Position numbers and translations under genes: made by a program. Positions 1 to 41,030 of a stretch of 64,000 nucleotides of DNA are shown piece by piece. A model generated the notes under the pieces. It did not search any database. It worked only from the letters and a program-made list of their open reading frames with translations, and had not been told where the DNA came from. Source of the stretch: Mycteria americana (Eukaryota; Chordata; Aves; Ciconiiformes; Ciconiidae); assembly GCF_035582795.1 (NCBI RefSeq), contig NC_134370.1, positions 48,719,501 through 48,783,500 on the forward strand, given 5' to 3'. The stretch's first letter is position 1, and each line of letters opens with the position of its first letter.

Positions 1-2068
1 ACTTTTTTTTCCCATCCTCTCGGCTGCCAGGGGAAGGGAAGCAGCCTGCTGGTGTTTAGCTGCCGTAAGGAGGTTTGAAAGGAGCCTGGGGAGACATCAC
101 GTAGGAAAACTCACACCAGCCCTAGTCCATCTTCGCTCATGGAACCTACTATTATTTTATGAAGTCTCAGGAGGAGAATAAAGCTGACACATTCCCAACA
201 GCTGCTCATAAATTGCCAGGGGCAGGGAGGAGCTCGGGGCTGCGAGCACTCCCACCGTAGAGGTGTGGATCCCCACTCCCGTGGCAGCGTCGCTCCTGGC
301 TTTAGCCGGGGCTGGGGGGCTTGTGGGGCTCACTACGAAGGACCAGGAGGATCCTAGCCTTCCATGGCAGGGCAGGGGCTGGTGTTCTCCTGCAGAGCAT
401 CGGTGCATCGTCCCAGGGAGCACTGGCAGGGCTGTGTTTGGGGTTGAGGAGGTGAACGTTGCAGGTGTACAGCCCCAGGCACTCACCTCCCATCTTGTGC
501 TGTCCAATGCACCAGAGAAATCAAAATTCAAGGAGCATCCTGCAAGCACCGACCTTCTGCCAGGGCGAAAATGCAGCCGTGGTCTCCAGCAGCGGGCAGG
601 GGCCAAGCTGGAATGGAGGAGCCCCTGCAGTGCCGTGCCTGGAGGTCCCTGCTGGCTCCCAGCCCGGGCTGTCCTCCCCAAACTAAACGCCGGGCTCTTG
701 AGGCTATTTATGTCTTGTCAGCTCGCAGCCAGAAGCAATTTAATCTTGGCTGAGCGCTGCTGTAGAGGAGCTGCCTGGGCCCCAATGCTTCTTTCAAGAT
801 GATAAAGAGTTGATAGAAAAACAAATTACAATGATGGCAGCTCAGGCACCGTTAATCAACCTCCCCACAACATTGTAGTGTGAATAATTAATAATCATCG
901 TTAAGGATGCTTTAAGGGTGGCTTGGGGTTAAGGTGCTGCGTGGGATCAGGGCAGTGGATTGTGTGAGATGCTCAAGATACTCTGCAGGAGTCGATGACG
1001 CTCCAAGGAACCTCAAAATGTTTTAAACATGTCCCCAGCTGAGACCCTTGGGGACACGGGAACTTTATTTTTTCTCCGCCTCCGCAAGCGACAGGTTGCA
1101 AACTCCTGGGTGAGAGCACTTGGCTTGGCAGGGACGGAGAAGTTTTGCTTTCCGCTGAGTAAGAGAGCTGAAAAACAAGCGTGGGCTCTACCTGGAACTG
1201 CAGGCACACTCTTTTCTGGAAGAAATACTGAATTGCCTCCTGGCTTTGAATAGTGACTGGGGTTTTTTTCAGTAGTTAATCACAGCCTTGCTGAGAGTTT
1301 CTGGTACTGGTTGCCTGCAAAGCCTGGCATTGTTCACTTCTGCTATTTTTAAAATCTTCTGTTCTCCTGCTGAGTTTTACTTAGCTTAACCGCTCGTGAA
1401 TTTTCTATGAAAACCCCTTGCTAATTATTGTGCTGTAACCATTGCTAGCGGTAAAACCTACTTGGTTTTTTAGGGAGATGTAAATATAAGTGGTGGGTAT
1501 GAAGATATGCACTAGGAAACCTGCTTCTGTTATCTGCAATATGAAAGAAAATAGGAAAAACATAGGAAAATGTCCCAAAATAGTGACCTGGAGCTGTAAA
1601 TAAGGGTGTGGTGTGGAACACCGATCCAGCATCACAGCTTAGGTCCTGGGGTTCCCCAGAGCAGGGCTCCATCAGCGAGCTTGGAGGTGTCCGTGCAATT
1701 CAAAGCAAGGTTGTTCCCCGGCTCTGCCAGCTGGAATTCCTCTAGATTGGGTTTTTAGTGGGTATTTGGGGTGCAAATACTAAAACTCCAGAGCCGGAGC
1801 CTGAACAGATGCTTTCTTGAAAGGAGAGAGGGGTCTCCAGGGAGAGCATCTCTGCCTGCCCTGCCTGCACACCCATGCTTCCTGCCCGCGAATCGGGCAC
1901 CCCGCCTCTTCGAAGCCCCCAACCATCCTTGCCCTACCTTGGTGATGCAGCTGCGTGTTGATACAGCCCAGGGGTCTTAAACCCAAGTCTGTGCTTTCCT
2001 CCTCCTTTCCCCAGCTCCATCCCGCAGTTTGCCCTCTTTGCCAATGCTGGGTTGGGGCAAAATCATGC

Positions 2069-2084
2069 TTTTTTTTTTTTTTTT
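2069..2084. repeat. Poly-T tract (16 nt)
   Basis: Uninterrupted run of T in a CCDC33 upstream intron. Confidence 0.9.
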
Positions 2085-3589
2085 AGGATAGTGTTTCTGC
2101 TCTTACACACACACCACCACCACCACCACCCCCGCCTTTTCCCTTCCTCTCTGGAAAAGCCTTGAGAAGGAATCAGGGCTTGCCATGCCAGGCTTTTGGG
2201 GGTGTAAGGAGAGCTGGGCTGCTCAGGCAGGGAACGGAGCTGCTCCGGCTGCCAGCGGGGAGAGCCTGTGCCCGGGGGGGTGGCTCGATGGGTATCATCT
2301 CACATCAGGTCAAGAAACCCTGTAATTTCCCCTCTCCATCAACGTCGCTGGGCGGGTGAATAATTGCCACAGAGCTGGAGCCGGGGTGGGATTGGGATTC
2401 ATCCCCCGCCATCTGCCCTGCAGGTGGGGGGATCCTTCCCCGCCTTCTCTCCTTGTTTCTGCTCCTTCGGTGCCACTTTGTGGCCGTCACAATGCTGAGC
2501 CGGTCCCCAGAACCCAGCCGCAGGCTCCGGCTGGCTTCTGAGCTGACAGCAAAAAAAATAAGGGGGGAGAAAAGCTGATATAAATGTTTTTCTGAGCCAT
2601 TGGTGGTCAGAGCACCCAGGTTTCCATCCCACAAGCGATCCTCAGGTTTGGACTTGTTATCGCCCACGCTGGTGGGTCACCTCCCTGCTGCCAAGCCCAT
2701 CACCGCTGCAGCTGCAGCCAGGCAGCCTCGGAGAGATAAGGGAGAGGGCTTAGGACAAACCAGCCCCTCATTACAGAGTTTGGAGGCAAAGCCACACGTC
2801 GGAGGGGATTTGCAGGCAGCGGCTTTGAGAAGCCCACGGGGTGGTTGCTGGGCTGGAGCTCTTGCTTTCACCCCAGGAGGTCAGAAGGATGCAGGTCAGC
2901 TTTGCTTTTCAGGATCTGAAGCAGTGCAGGGTGGGTTTTAACCCCTTGTAGGCACAGCACTATGCAATATTAGACGCATTAATGCTGTGTGCTGCCCAAG
3001 GCGGTGGCACGGTGAGGATGCAGCCGGTGGGGGAAGGCACTGTCTCTCACTTGGACGGGGTGTGATGGGTGCGGGGAGGGTCCCCCCGCGGCAAGGAGCG
3101 GCAGCTTGTGGCTCTGCTGCTCCTTATCACATCAGCTGGTGGGAATTAATGAGCTGGGGAGGGGGAGCTGCCGCACTCTACCGTTTTCCCCCCCGGATTG
3201 GGCTGAGATCCCAACTCCTGCGGAGTCCCTGTAAATTGCGGAGGTGCCTGGGCTGGTGACAAGGGGGAGCAGGGGGATGGCAGGGGCTGGGGGAGGGTGG
3301 TTGTTGGCAGGTCAGAGGGCCGTGGGGGAAACGGAGGTGCTTTAGATGGTTAATCCCTGTTTTGGTGACCTGGCTTGGGGTCTTTGATGGGACCATGGTG
3401 TAGCTGGCCTCCATGGGACCATGCTGAGCAGGGATGCTGGGCTGGTTTCACCACATACAGGGTGCTCTCACGCTGCTGGGTGTCCTCCCAGAGAGGCTGG
3501 CACCTGTTGTGGCCCTGGCATGGCATGGTGACATCCCTGGTGCAGATCCACATCTAGGCTCTGGGGACAGGAAAGAGGCAGCCATGATA

Positions 3590-34848
<31,259 letters not shown>

Positions 34849-35311
34849 CCCGCGCCTGGCAAGAGAGATGGAGAAACTTAATGCTGGCAAACAGGAGCCG
34901 GTGCTTTTTCGCACGATGAAATTACAGAGCAAATTCAAGGCAAAGCAAAACATTAGAGGGTGGCAGGGGAGCATGGCCGTGGTCCCCAGCATGGTCCCTG
35001 GGGACCTCCGAGCAGCCGGAGGGGTGCAGCAGCACCCACCCACCCCGGACTCCGCTGGGGGTTACAGGGGTGGTGGTGGGGCTGGGGTTGCTCCGGTTTA
35101 TCTCCCCCGTGGCGTAAGCACAGCCTTGAGCGGGCTGGAGCGAAGGCAGGGATGTGCCAAGCCAAGGCTGTGGCCGTGAAAGCGTCCCAGCCGTCCCCCA
35201 AATCACATCCCCATGCCGGAGTCTGGCTGTAAGGAGCTGAAAGCGCCTGCTGGGCTGTTGGGGATGTCCCCCAAACCGGGACCAGCTGGGTGTCACCCAG
35301 GATCGGGCTCC
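34849..35311. other. Tail-to-tail gap between CCDC33 and CYP11A1
   Basis: 463 bp separate the two stop codons. Neither strand has AATAAA or ATTAAA here. On the minus strand the variant GATAAA occurs at 35097-35102, about 210 bp after the CYP11A1 stop, and is the best local poly(A) candidate for that gene. Confidence 0.7.
35097..35102 (-). promoter_or_regulatory. Candidate variant poly(A) signal (GATAAA) for CYP11A1
   Basis: The only AATAAA-like hexamer I see on the minus strand in the gap. The hexamer is a known weak variant; its use here is inferred. Confidence 0.3.
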
Positions 35312-35434
35312 TCATGCCGGGGACTCGAGTGGCCGTAAGGTCAGGTAGATGGGTTTGTCTGGGATCAGGATGAGATCGAACTTGGTCCCGACTTCCACCG
35401 CTCTCATGGTTTCGATCTTGAAGTTCTCCAGGAT
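35312..35434 (-). CDS. CYP11A1: CYP11A1 exon 9 (C-terminus)
   Basis: Acceptor ccatcccag. It encodes [20 protein letters not shown], ends RPLESPA, and stops with TGA at 35312-35314. Confidence 0.97.
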   Translation of the reverse strand: MLENFKIETMRAVEVGTKFDLILIPDKPIYLTLRPLESPA

Positions 35435-38400
35435 CTGGGATGGAGGAGAAAAGAGGGGATGGAAAATACTGGAGGTACCAACACCCACACATGCCACCTC
35501 CCCGGTCCCTTCCAGCGCCAAGTCCCCCGTGTCCCCAGCAGCGGGATGCTCACGTGCATGAGGAAGAGCTGCATCTCCAGCTCAGCAATCCGGCGCCCCA
35601 GGCACTGGCGGGGTCCGAAACCAAAACTCAGCCCCTTGAAGTGCTTGGGGCCGGCTGCCAGCCAGCGCTGGGGGCTGAACTGCTCCGGCTTGGGGAAGAC
35701 CTCGGCATCCCGGCCCATGGCGTAGAGACCAACCTGCACCAGCGTCTGCGGGGAAGAATCAGCCCCATGGGTCTGGGCTCCCCATGGGGCTTTGCCAGCA
35801 CTCGGGGTGCAGGGCCAGGACCCAGCCCTGGATGAGCCCCATGGCTGCTCCCCCCATGTCACTCACCTGTGCTCCAGGTCCCACCTCAGCCCAGAGCCCC
35901 ATGCGAAGCCGGTCGGGCTGAGGAGGGACCTGGTGGCCGTGCTCACCTTGGGGGGGATGCGGTAGTCCTGCAGGATGACCTCTTGCGTGGTGTACCTCTG
36001 CAGGGTCACCGCCACGGGGTGCAGCCTGGGGGAAACAGGTCCCACACACCTGATTTTGGGGACAGCCTGGCCCACCCACATCCCACCTTGGTGCACGATG
36101 TCCCAGCAGTGCCAGGCATTTGGGGAGGGAAGGGGCTGGGGCTGTTTTTCAGCAGGGGCTCCTCCTCACCTGAGCGTCTCCTTGATGGCAGCTTTGAGCA
36201 ACCGGATGGTTTTCAGCATCTTCACCCTGTCCCCCGCTGCCTCCCGCTTGGCAGCCAGGACCTCTGCCCGCAGCTGCTCCTGGACCCCCGGGGACCGTGC
36301 CAGCTCAAACATGGCCCACTGCAGCGTCATGGAGGTCTGGAGCAGGATAGGAGAGCTAGGCTCAACACCAGTCAGGACCTTCTCCCTGCCCAACGAGCCT
36401 GCCTGCTCCTTACCGTGTCCACCCCACCCGCCATCATCTCGGTGATGCTGGCCTTGATGTCATCCAAGGGCAGCTTGTCCTGCATGATGAGGTTGCAGAG
36501 GATGCCCATGTATTCCTTGGTGCTCTTGCGTTGCAGCCGCAGGTCCCGGTAGACATTTTGTATGCATTGGTCCGCTGAGGAGACATGGACACATGGCATG
36601 GCCTTCCTCCCCCAGGGCCGTGGTGGAGGAGCAAGGCACCAGATGTGGCACCTTAGGACACCACTGCCCCATGCCGGTGGCTTTTCCATCACAGTTGTCC
36701 CTGCAGCAGCCTGGGACTGTGGTCCCTGCTGCGGGACCCAGCAGTGGCTGGGCGGGCACAGAGGGTGGGGGGTGAGGGTGGCCCGGGGGGGGAACACCCT
36801 GCAGGAGGGTTGTCCCAGGTGCCAAAAGATCTCTGAGGCCACAAGCCCCTCTGGGAGAGTTGCTCCCCTAAACGTGATGCGCATCATCTGCCCTTCATCA
36901 CTCCTGGATGGTTCCTCACTGCTCCATCCCACAAGCTCCAGATGTGGAAAGCCTTCCTGGCCTTGGTGGCCCTGTGCTGGGTGGTTGGACCCAGGAGAAG
37001 GTCTCCACGCTGTTGAGATGAGGCTGCACTATGAAGCCAAGTCCTCAAAGAGGCCTTGGGTGACACAGGGAGGTGCGGGCAGGAGGAGCGCTCACCCTGG
37101 GTGAAGATGGCATCCCAAGCCTGGACATGGTCCCTCCACGTCTTGGCGTTGAGGTGGCGGAGGAGGGCGGGTGGCAGGTAGAGCATGGGCGAGGTGGTGT
37201 GGAACATCAGGGTCACGGCGTCAATGAAGCGCTGCGCCTCCGGGTCCACGAAGTCCTGCAGCAGCCCCAGCCGCTCCCCAAACAGCACATGGCACACGGC
37301 TGCAAGCACAGCACCCATGAGGGGATCTGGCCAAAGGGGACCCCGCCCCCATCCTCTCCACCCTTCCACGGCCAACTCCAGCCTTTCCATGGCTACGGGG
37401 ACCTGGCTTGGCCTCCTCCTCACTCCAAGCATCATGGGGCCATGGAGGCATCCCTTGTTAGATAGGGCTGGCTTCCAGTTGATGATCAGTAGATGATAAA
37501 ACAGTGTTTTATCAACAGTGCTGAGTTGTTCTCTACTTGTCTGGAGAGAGGACATCCCTCTAGACCCAATGGCTTCGGGGGAGAAGCTTGTTTGCCCATC
37601 CCTGAGGATGAAGCTGGGGGAAATGCAGCATGTTGCCCATCTCGGGCACCCTGCAACGGGGTGTTTCGGGAGGGACACGTCTTGCAGAGACTCATGCCCC
37701 TGACACTCACACTCCAGGGCAAAGCGGAAGAGCTCGTGGGTGAAGTCGGCCGTCCAGCACTCCCGGCCACTCTTCCCCACCTGCGCTCGTGCCCGCCGGA
37801 CGAAGTCCTCGCCCACCTCACTCAGCAGAGGCACGAAACCCTCCACCACCTGTGGCGACAGCACCTCCTTGTTCAGCATCAGGCGGTCCGAGCGCCAGGC
37901 CTCCCCCGTCCTGCAGAACACCAAAGTAGGGGGGTCACAGGAGTGTCCCCCCACCCATCCCCCCCAGAGGATGCCACCCCATCAAGCACGGGGCCAGCCA
38001 AGATCCCCGTCACCCAGAGGTGAGATGCTCCAGCTTCTCACCACCCCGTGTGCCAGGGCTATTGCAATAGGACCTGGGAGCCCCATTTTGAGGGAACCCC
38101 CTGGCCCTCCAACTCACTTGAGGAGCACGCCGTAGGGCTTGTTGCGGAAGTCGCGGTAAGCCACCCAGGGGGGCACGCTGAAGCGCTCCGGCAGCATCCC
38201 CTCCGCCTGGAAGAGGGTGGCGGCGTCCCGGGGGCTGATGATGTTCACGCTCTCGTAGACACCCAGCTTATCCCTGCCGGGGCATGGAGGGGGGGGTCAG
38301 CCCCCCACCCCGACCCCCATCTGCATCCCCCCACAGTCCCTCTTCTCCCCAGATCAACCACCTGTCCCCAGCACTCCCAAATCAACCACCCTTCCCCTCG

Positions 38401-39088
38401 CACCCCCCAAAATCCTGCCTGCAGGTCCCATCCCAGGGGATGCAGAAGCTCAGCACCAGGATCAGGCTCCCAGGGCTCAGGCAGGCACAGCGAGGGGTGC
38501 GGGACCTGGACTGCCCCCATCCTCCTCTGCCTGGGGATGTCAGCTCCGGACCTTTGGAGATCACGGGGGGCAGAGCCCCTCTCCAGCCCTGCCGCCCCCT
38601 CCTCCCAACACCCCACATCCACAAGGTACGAGCGGGTCTCCCCTCTTGCCCCTCACCGTGGCACTGAGCCTGGCTGGCGCACAGCAAGATGAGCTGCTCC
38701 GGCAGCCCAGCCACCTATTTACCCCCCTCTTGCCTGGAGCAGGGCTGGGAATAGCAGCAGCATCCCGGACTGGAAAGGCTGCCGGAGCCAGGGAGCAGGG
38801 GGGATGCCGGGGCCAGACGCTGCCTCACCTGTAAATGGGCCCGAACTGCTGGAACTTGCGAGCCATGATGTGATGGACGTTGTGGAAGCCGCCCTCCTGC
38901 CAGAAGCGGTAGAGGTTGAGCCAGCCGGCTCTCCAGTCGCCGGGCAGCTGGTTAAAGGGTCGAGGACTTGGTGTGATGGGGGGAGCATGAAACGGGGCGG
39001 CAGTCCCCCGAGCCCGGCGGCATCCCCCAGCTCGGGCAGGGGGACATCCCCACAAGGTGCCTGGCTTGGGCGCAGCCCGGGCGAGCAT
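35312..39088 (-). CDS. CYP11A1: CYP11A1, cholesterol side-chain cleavage enzyme, mitochondrial (complete, 9 exons)
   Basis: Converts cholesterol to pregnenolone at the mitochondrial inner membrane, using electrons from adrenodoxin; this is the first step of steroid hormone synthesis. Exons on the minus strand: 39088-38829, 38273-38118, 37910-37711, 37299-37096, 36574-36414, 36336-36170, 36025-35947, 35745-35554, 35434-35312. They total 1542 bp, giving 513 residues, with every junction in phase. The N-terminus is Arg-rich and lacks acids ([10 protein letters not shown]), a matrix-targeting presequence. The I-helix motif is AGGVDTT (322-328), the K-helix ExxR is Glu380-Thr-Leu-Arg383, and the heme loop [10 protein letters not shown] is at 450-459 with Cys457 as the iron ligand. 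[17 protein letters not shown] and the length are bird-like (chicken about 508). The start is the Met that opens the presequence. All key residues are intact, so the gene should be functional. Confidence 0.98.
35554..35745 (-). CDS. CYP11A1: CYP11A1 exon 8 (heme-binding loop)
   Basis: Acceptor ttccccgcag, donor gtgagcat, 64 codons. It contains [19 protein letters not shown] with the heme-ligand Cys457. Confidence 0.99.
35947..36025 (-). CDS. CYP11A1: CYP11A1 exon 7
   Basis: Acceptor tttcccccag, donor gtgagcac. It encodes [20 protein letters not shown] then YRIPPK. Confidence 0.98.
36170..36336 (-). CDS. CYP11A1: CYP11A1 exon 6 (K-helix ExxR)
   Basis: Acceptor ctgctccag, donor gtgaggag. It starts [17 protein letters not shown] and ends with the ExxR of AIKETLR. 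Confidence 0.98.
36414..36574 (-). CDS. CYP11A1: CYP11A1 exon 5 (I-helix)
   Basis: Acceptor gtctcctcag, donor gtaaggag. It encodes [14 protein letters not shown] and ends [10 protein letters not shown], the oxygen-binding I-helix. Confidence 0.98.
37096..37299 (-). CDS. CYP11A1: CYP11A1 exon 4
   Basis: Acceptor gcttgcag, donor gtgagcgc. It encodes [20 protein letters not shown] and [19 protein letters not shown]. Confidence 0.98.
37711..37910 (-). CDS. CYP11A1: CYP11A1 exon 3
   Basis: Acceptor gttctgcag, donor gtgagtgt. It encodes [20 protein letters not shown] and ends FRFALE. Confidence 0.98.
38118..38273 (-). CDS. CYP11A1: CYP11A1 exon 2
   Basis: Acceptor ccccggcag, donor gtgagttg. It encodes [20 protein letters not shown] and [19 protein letters not shown]. 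Confidence 0.98.
38829..39088 (-). CDS. CYP11A1: CYP11A1 exon 1 (presequence, start codon)
   Basis: ATG at 39086-39088, donor gtgaggca. It encodes the mitochondrial presequence, then [20 protein letters not shown] and ends FGPIYR. Confidence 0.95.
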
Positions 39089-39128
39089 GGGAGCAGGCAG
39101 CAGGAGAGGGAGGCGAGGGTGGCCTCGC

Positions 39129-39160
39129 TCTTATCCCCCCTCGGCTGCCGCTCAAGGCGA
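39129..39160 (-). promoter_or_regulatory. CYP11A1 proximal promoter candidate (TATA-like, SF-1-like)
   Basis: About 45 bp upstream of the ATG, the minus strand has GGATAAGAG as the only TATA-like run. TCAAGGCGA at 39152-39160 (plus strand) has one mismatch to the SF-1 consensus YCAAGGYCR. SF-1 sites control CYP11A1 in mammals; assignment here is by motif only. Confidence 0.3.
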
Positions 39161-39859
39161 GATGCTCTCGCCCGCCTCCCGATGAGTCACGGCCGCCCCA
39201 GGGACAGGGACAGGCGCAGGGCGTTTCGCCCTGGCACCAAGGCGGGCTGACATTGGGGAAGGCAAGTGGGTTTGCCAAGCATCGTCCTCTCCCAGCCTCG
39301 CCATAGGGGGCTTTGCCCTATGCACAGATCTTGAGCGGCGTGGGGTGACGAGGGGTGATGCTGGCAGGTGGCCTGTGCCACCCCAATAAAAGTGGGTGCT
39401 GTTGCAAGCGCTGAAAATTGAAACACAGCTGCAAAGGGGATAAATGTTTTGTCTGCAGAATAAATGATAAAAATTATCTAGGGGACAAAATAGCGTGGGT
39501 TAGACTTACCAAAGCTCAGGCCTGATGGGTCATTGCAGGCGGGGACAGCCTTGGGGATGGCCTGGCCGCTGCCAGGGGTATCTTACCTCCACCCTCCCAG
39601 GGCAGGGGGTGCTAGGGGAGGCAGGTCCCCCCCTTCCCGGGCACTCTTGTTCCAGAGCATCAGCTGTCATTTAGTGTAGGAACACCAAACACCCGCCCCT
39701 GCCAGGACGGAGAGGCTTTTTGGGGTGTCATGGCCCCCACGGAGCTGGGGACAAAGTCCCCCACCCCTGAGCATGGTGGCAGGCACCTTCCCTCATCCCC
39801 AGGCCCAGTAACACCCACTCATGACCAGTTATCAATGGAGTTTAGGAGACTTAATGGGC

Positions 39860-40045
39860 GGGGGTCACTGGAGGGTCCCTGGGCCTTTCTGGGGCATCCT
39901 TTTGGGGTGTCCCTGGAGTTGGTCTTGAGGATCCCTGGGGTGTCTCTGGGGTCTCTGGGGTGTCCCTGGAGGGGGGGAAGATTCCAGGCAGGTCCCTGGG
40001 GGTCCCTGGACTTTCCTTGGGGTGACCTGGGTGTCCCTGAGGGAC
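39860..40045. repeat. Degenerate GGGGTGTCCCTGG-type tandem repeat
   Basis: GGTCCCTGG, GGTGTCCCTGG and GGTGTCTCTGG recur about ten times with irregular spacers in the CYP11A1 5' flank. Confidence 0.75.
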
Positions 40046-40380
40046 AACGTTCCACGGTCTTGAAGGCCTGGAGGAGGAGGAGCTGCTCCAGGAGGGCTCT
40101 GCTGGCTTATTCTGGTTTTAAACCTTTCCTAGGATTTCATTTTCCCCGGGAACTGGGAGGAGGAACGAGGCAGCGGGGGATGCCTGCGGCCGAGGATGCT
40201 GAGCCGGGCTCCGCGGCGGCTGCCACAACCGCGGCGGGCACCGGGGGGCGCGCCTGCCCCGTCTGCTGCCACCGCGCCGGGACTGCCACCGGCCTGTCCC
40301 CTCCCTCCCTGGCATTGCAGCCTGTCCCCTGCCGGGCACCGGCTCTGTCCCCCCCTGCCCCATGCTCCCCGTTCCCCCCT

Positions 40381-41030
40381 AGGGTAGGGGGTTTGTCCCC
40401 TCCTGCCCCGTGGTGCCTGTCCCCTCCCAAGGCACAGGGTCTGTCCCCTCCTGCCCCATGGTGCCTGTCCCCTTCCAGGGTAGGGGGTCTGTCCCCTCCT
40501 GCCCCATGGTGCCTGTCCCCTCCCAGGGTAGGGGGTCTGTCCCCTCCTGCCCCATGGTGCCTGTCCCCTCCCAAGGCACAGGGTCTGTCCCCTCCTGCCC
40601 CATGGTGCCTGTCCCCTCCCAGGGTAGGGGGTCTGTCCCCTCCTGCCCCATGGTGCCTGTCCCCTCCCAGGGCAGGGGGTCTGTCCCCTCCTGCCCCATG
40701 GCGCCTGTCCCCTCCCAAGGCACAGGGTCTGTCCCCTCCTGCCCCATGGTGCCTGTCCCCTCCCAGGGTAGGGGGTCTGTCCCCTCCTGCCCCATGGTGC
40801 CTGTCCCCTCCCAGGGCAGGGGGTCTGTCCCCTCCTGCCCCATGGCGCCTGTCCCCTCCCAAGGCACAGGGTCTGTCCCCTCCTGCCCCATGGTGCCTGT
40901 CCCCTCCCAGGGTAGGGGGTCTGTCCCCTCTTGCCCCATGGTGCCTGTCCCCTCCCAGGGCAGGGGGTCTGTCCCCTCCTGCCCCATGGCGCCTGTCCCC
41001 TCCCAAGGCACAGGGTCTGTTCCCCTCCTG
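40381..41030. repeat. 48-bp minisatellite with 144-bp higher-order unit
   Basis: About 13 full copies plus a partial one of a 48-bp unit built on GTCTGTCCCCTCCTGCCCCA. Three unit types, distinguished by AAGGCACAG, AGGGTAGGG and AGGGCAGGG, cycle in a fixed order over most of the array. This gives a 144-bp higher-order repeat. The unit is divisible by three, so long repeat ORFs in several frames on both strands are artefacts. It lies 1.3 to 1.9 kb upstream of the CYP11A1 start. Confidence 0.95.
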
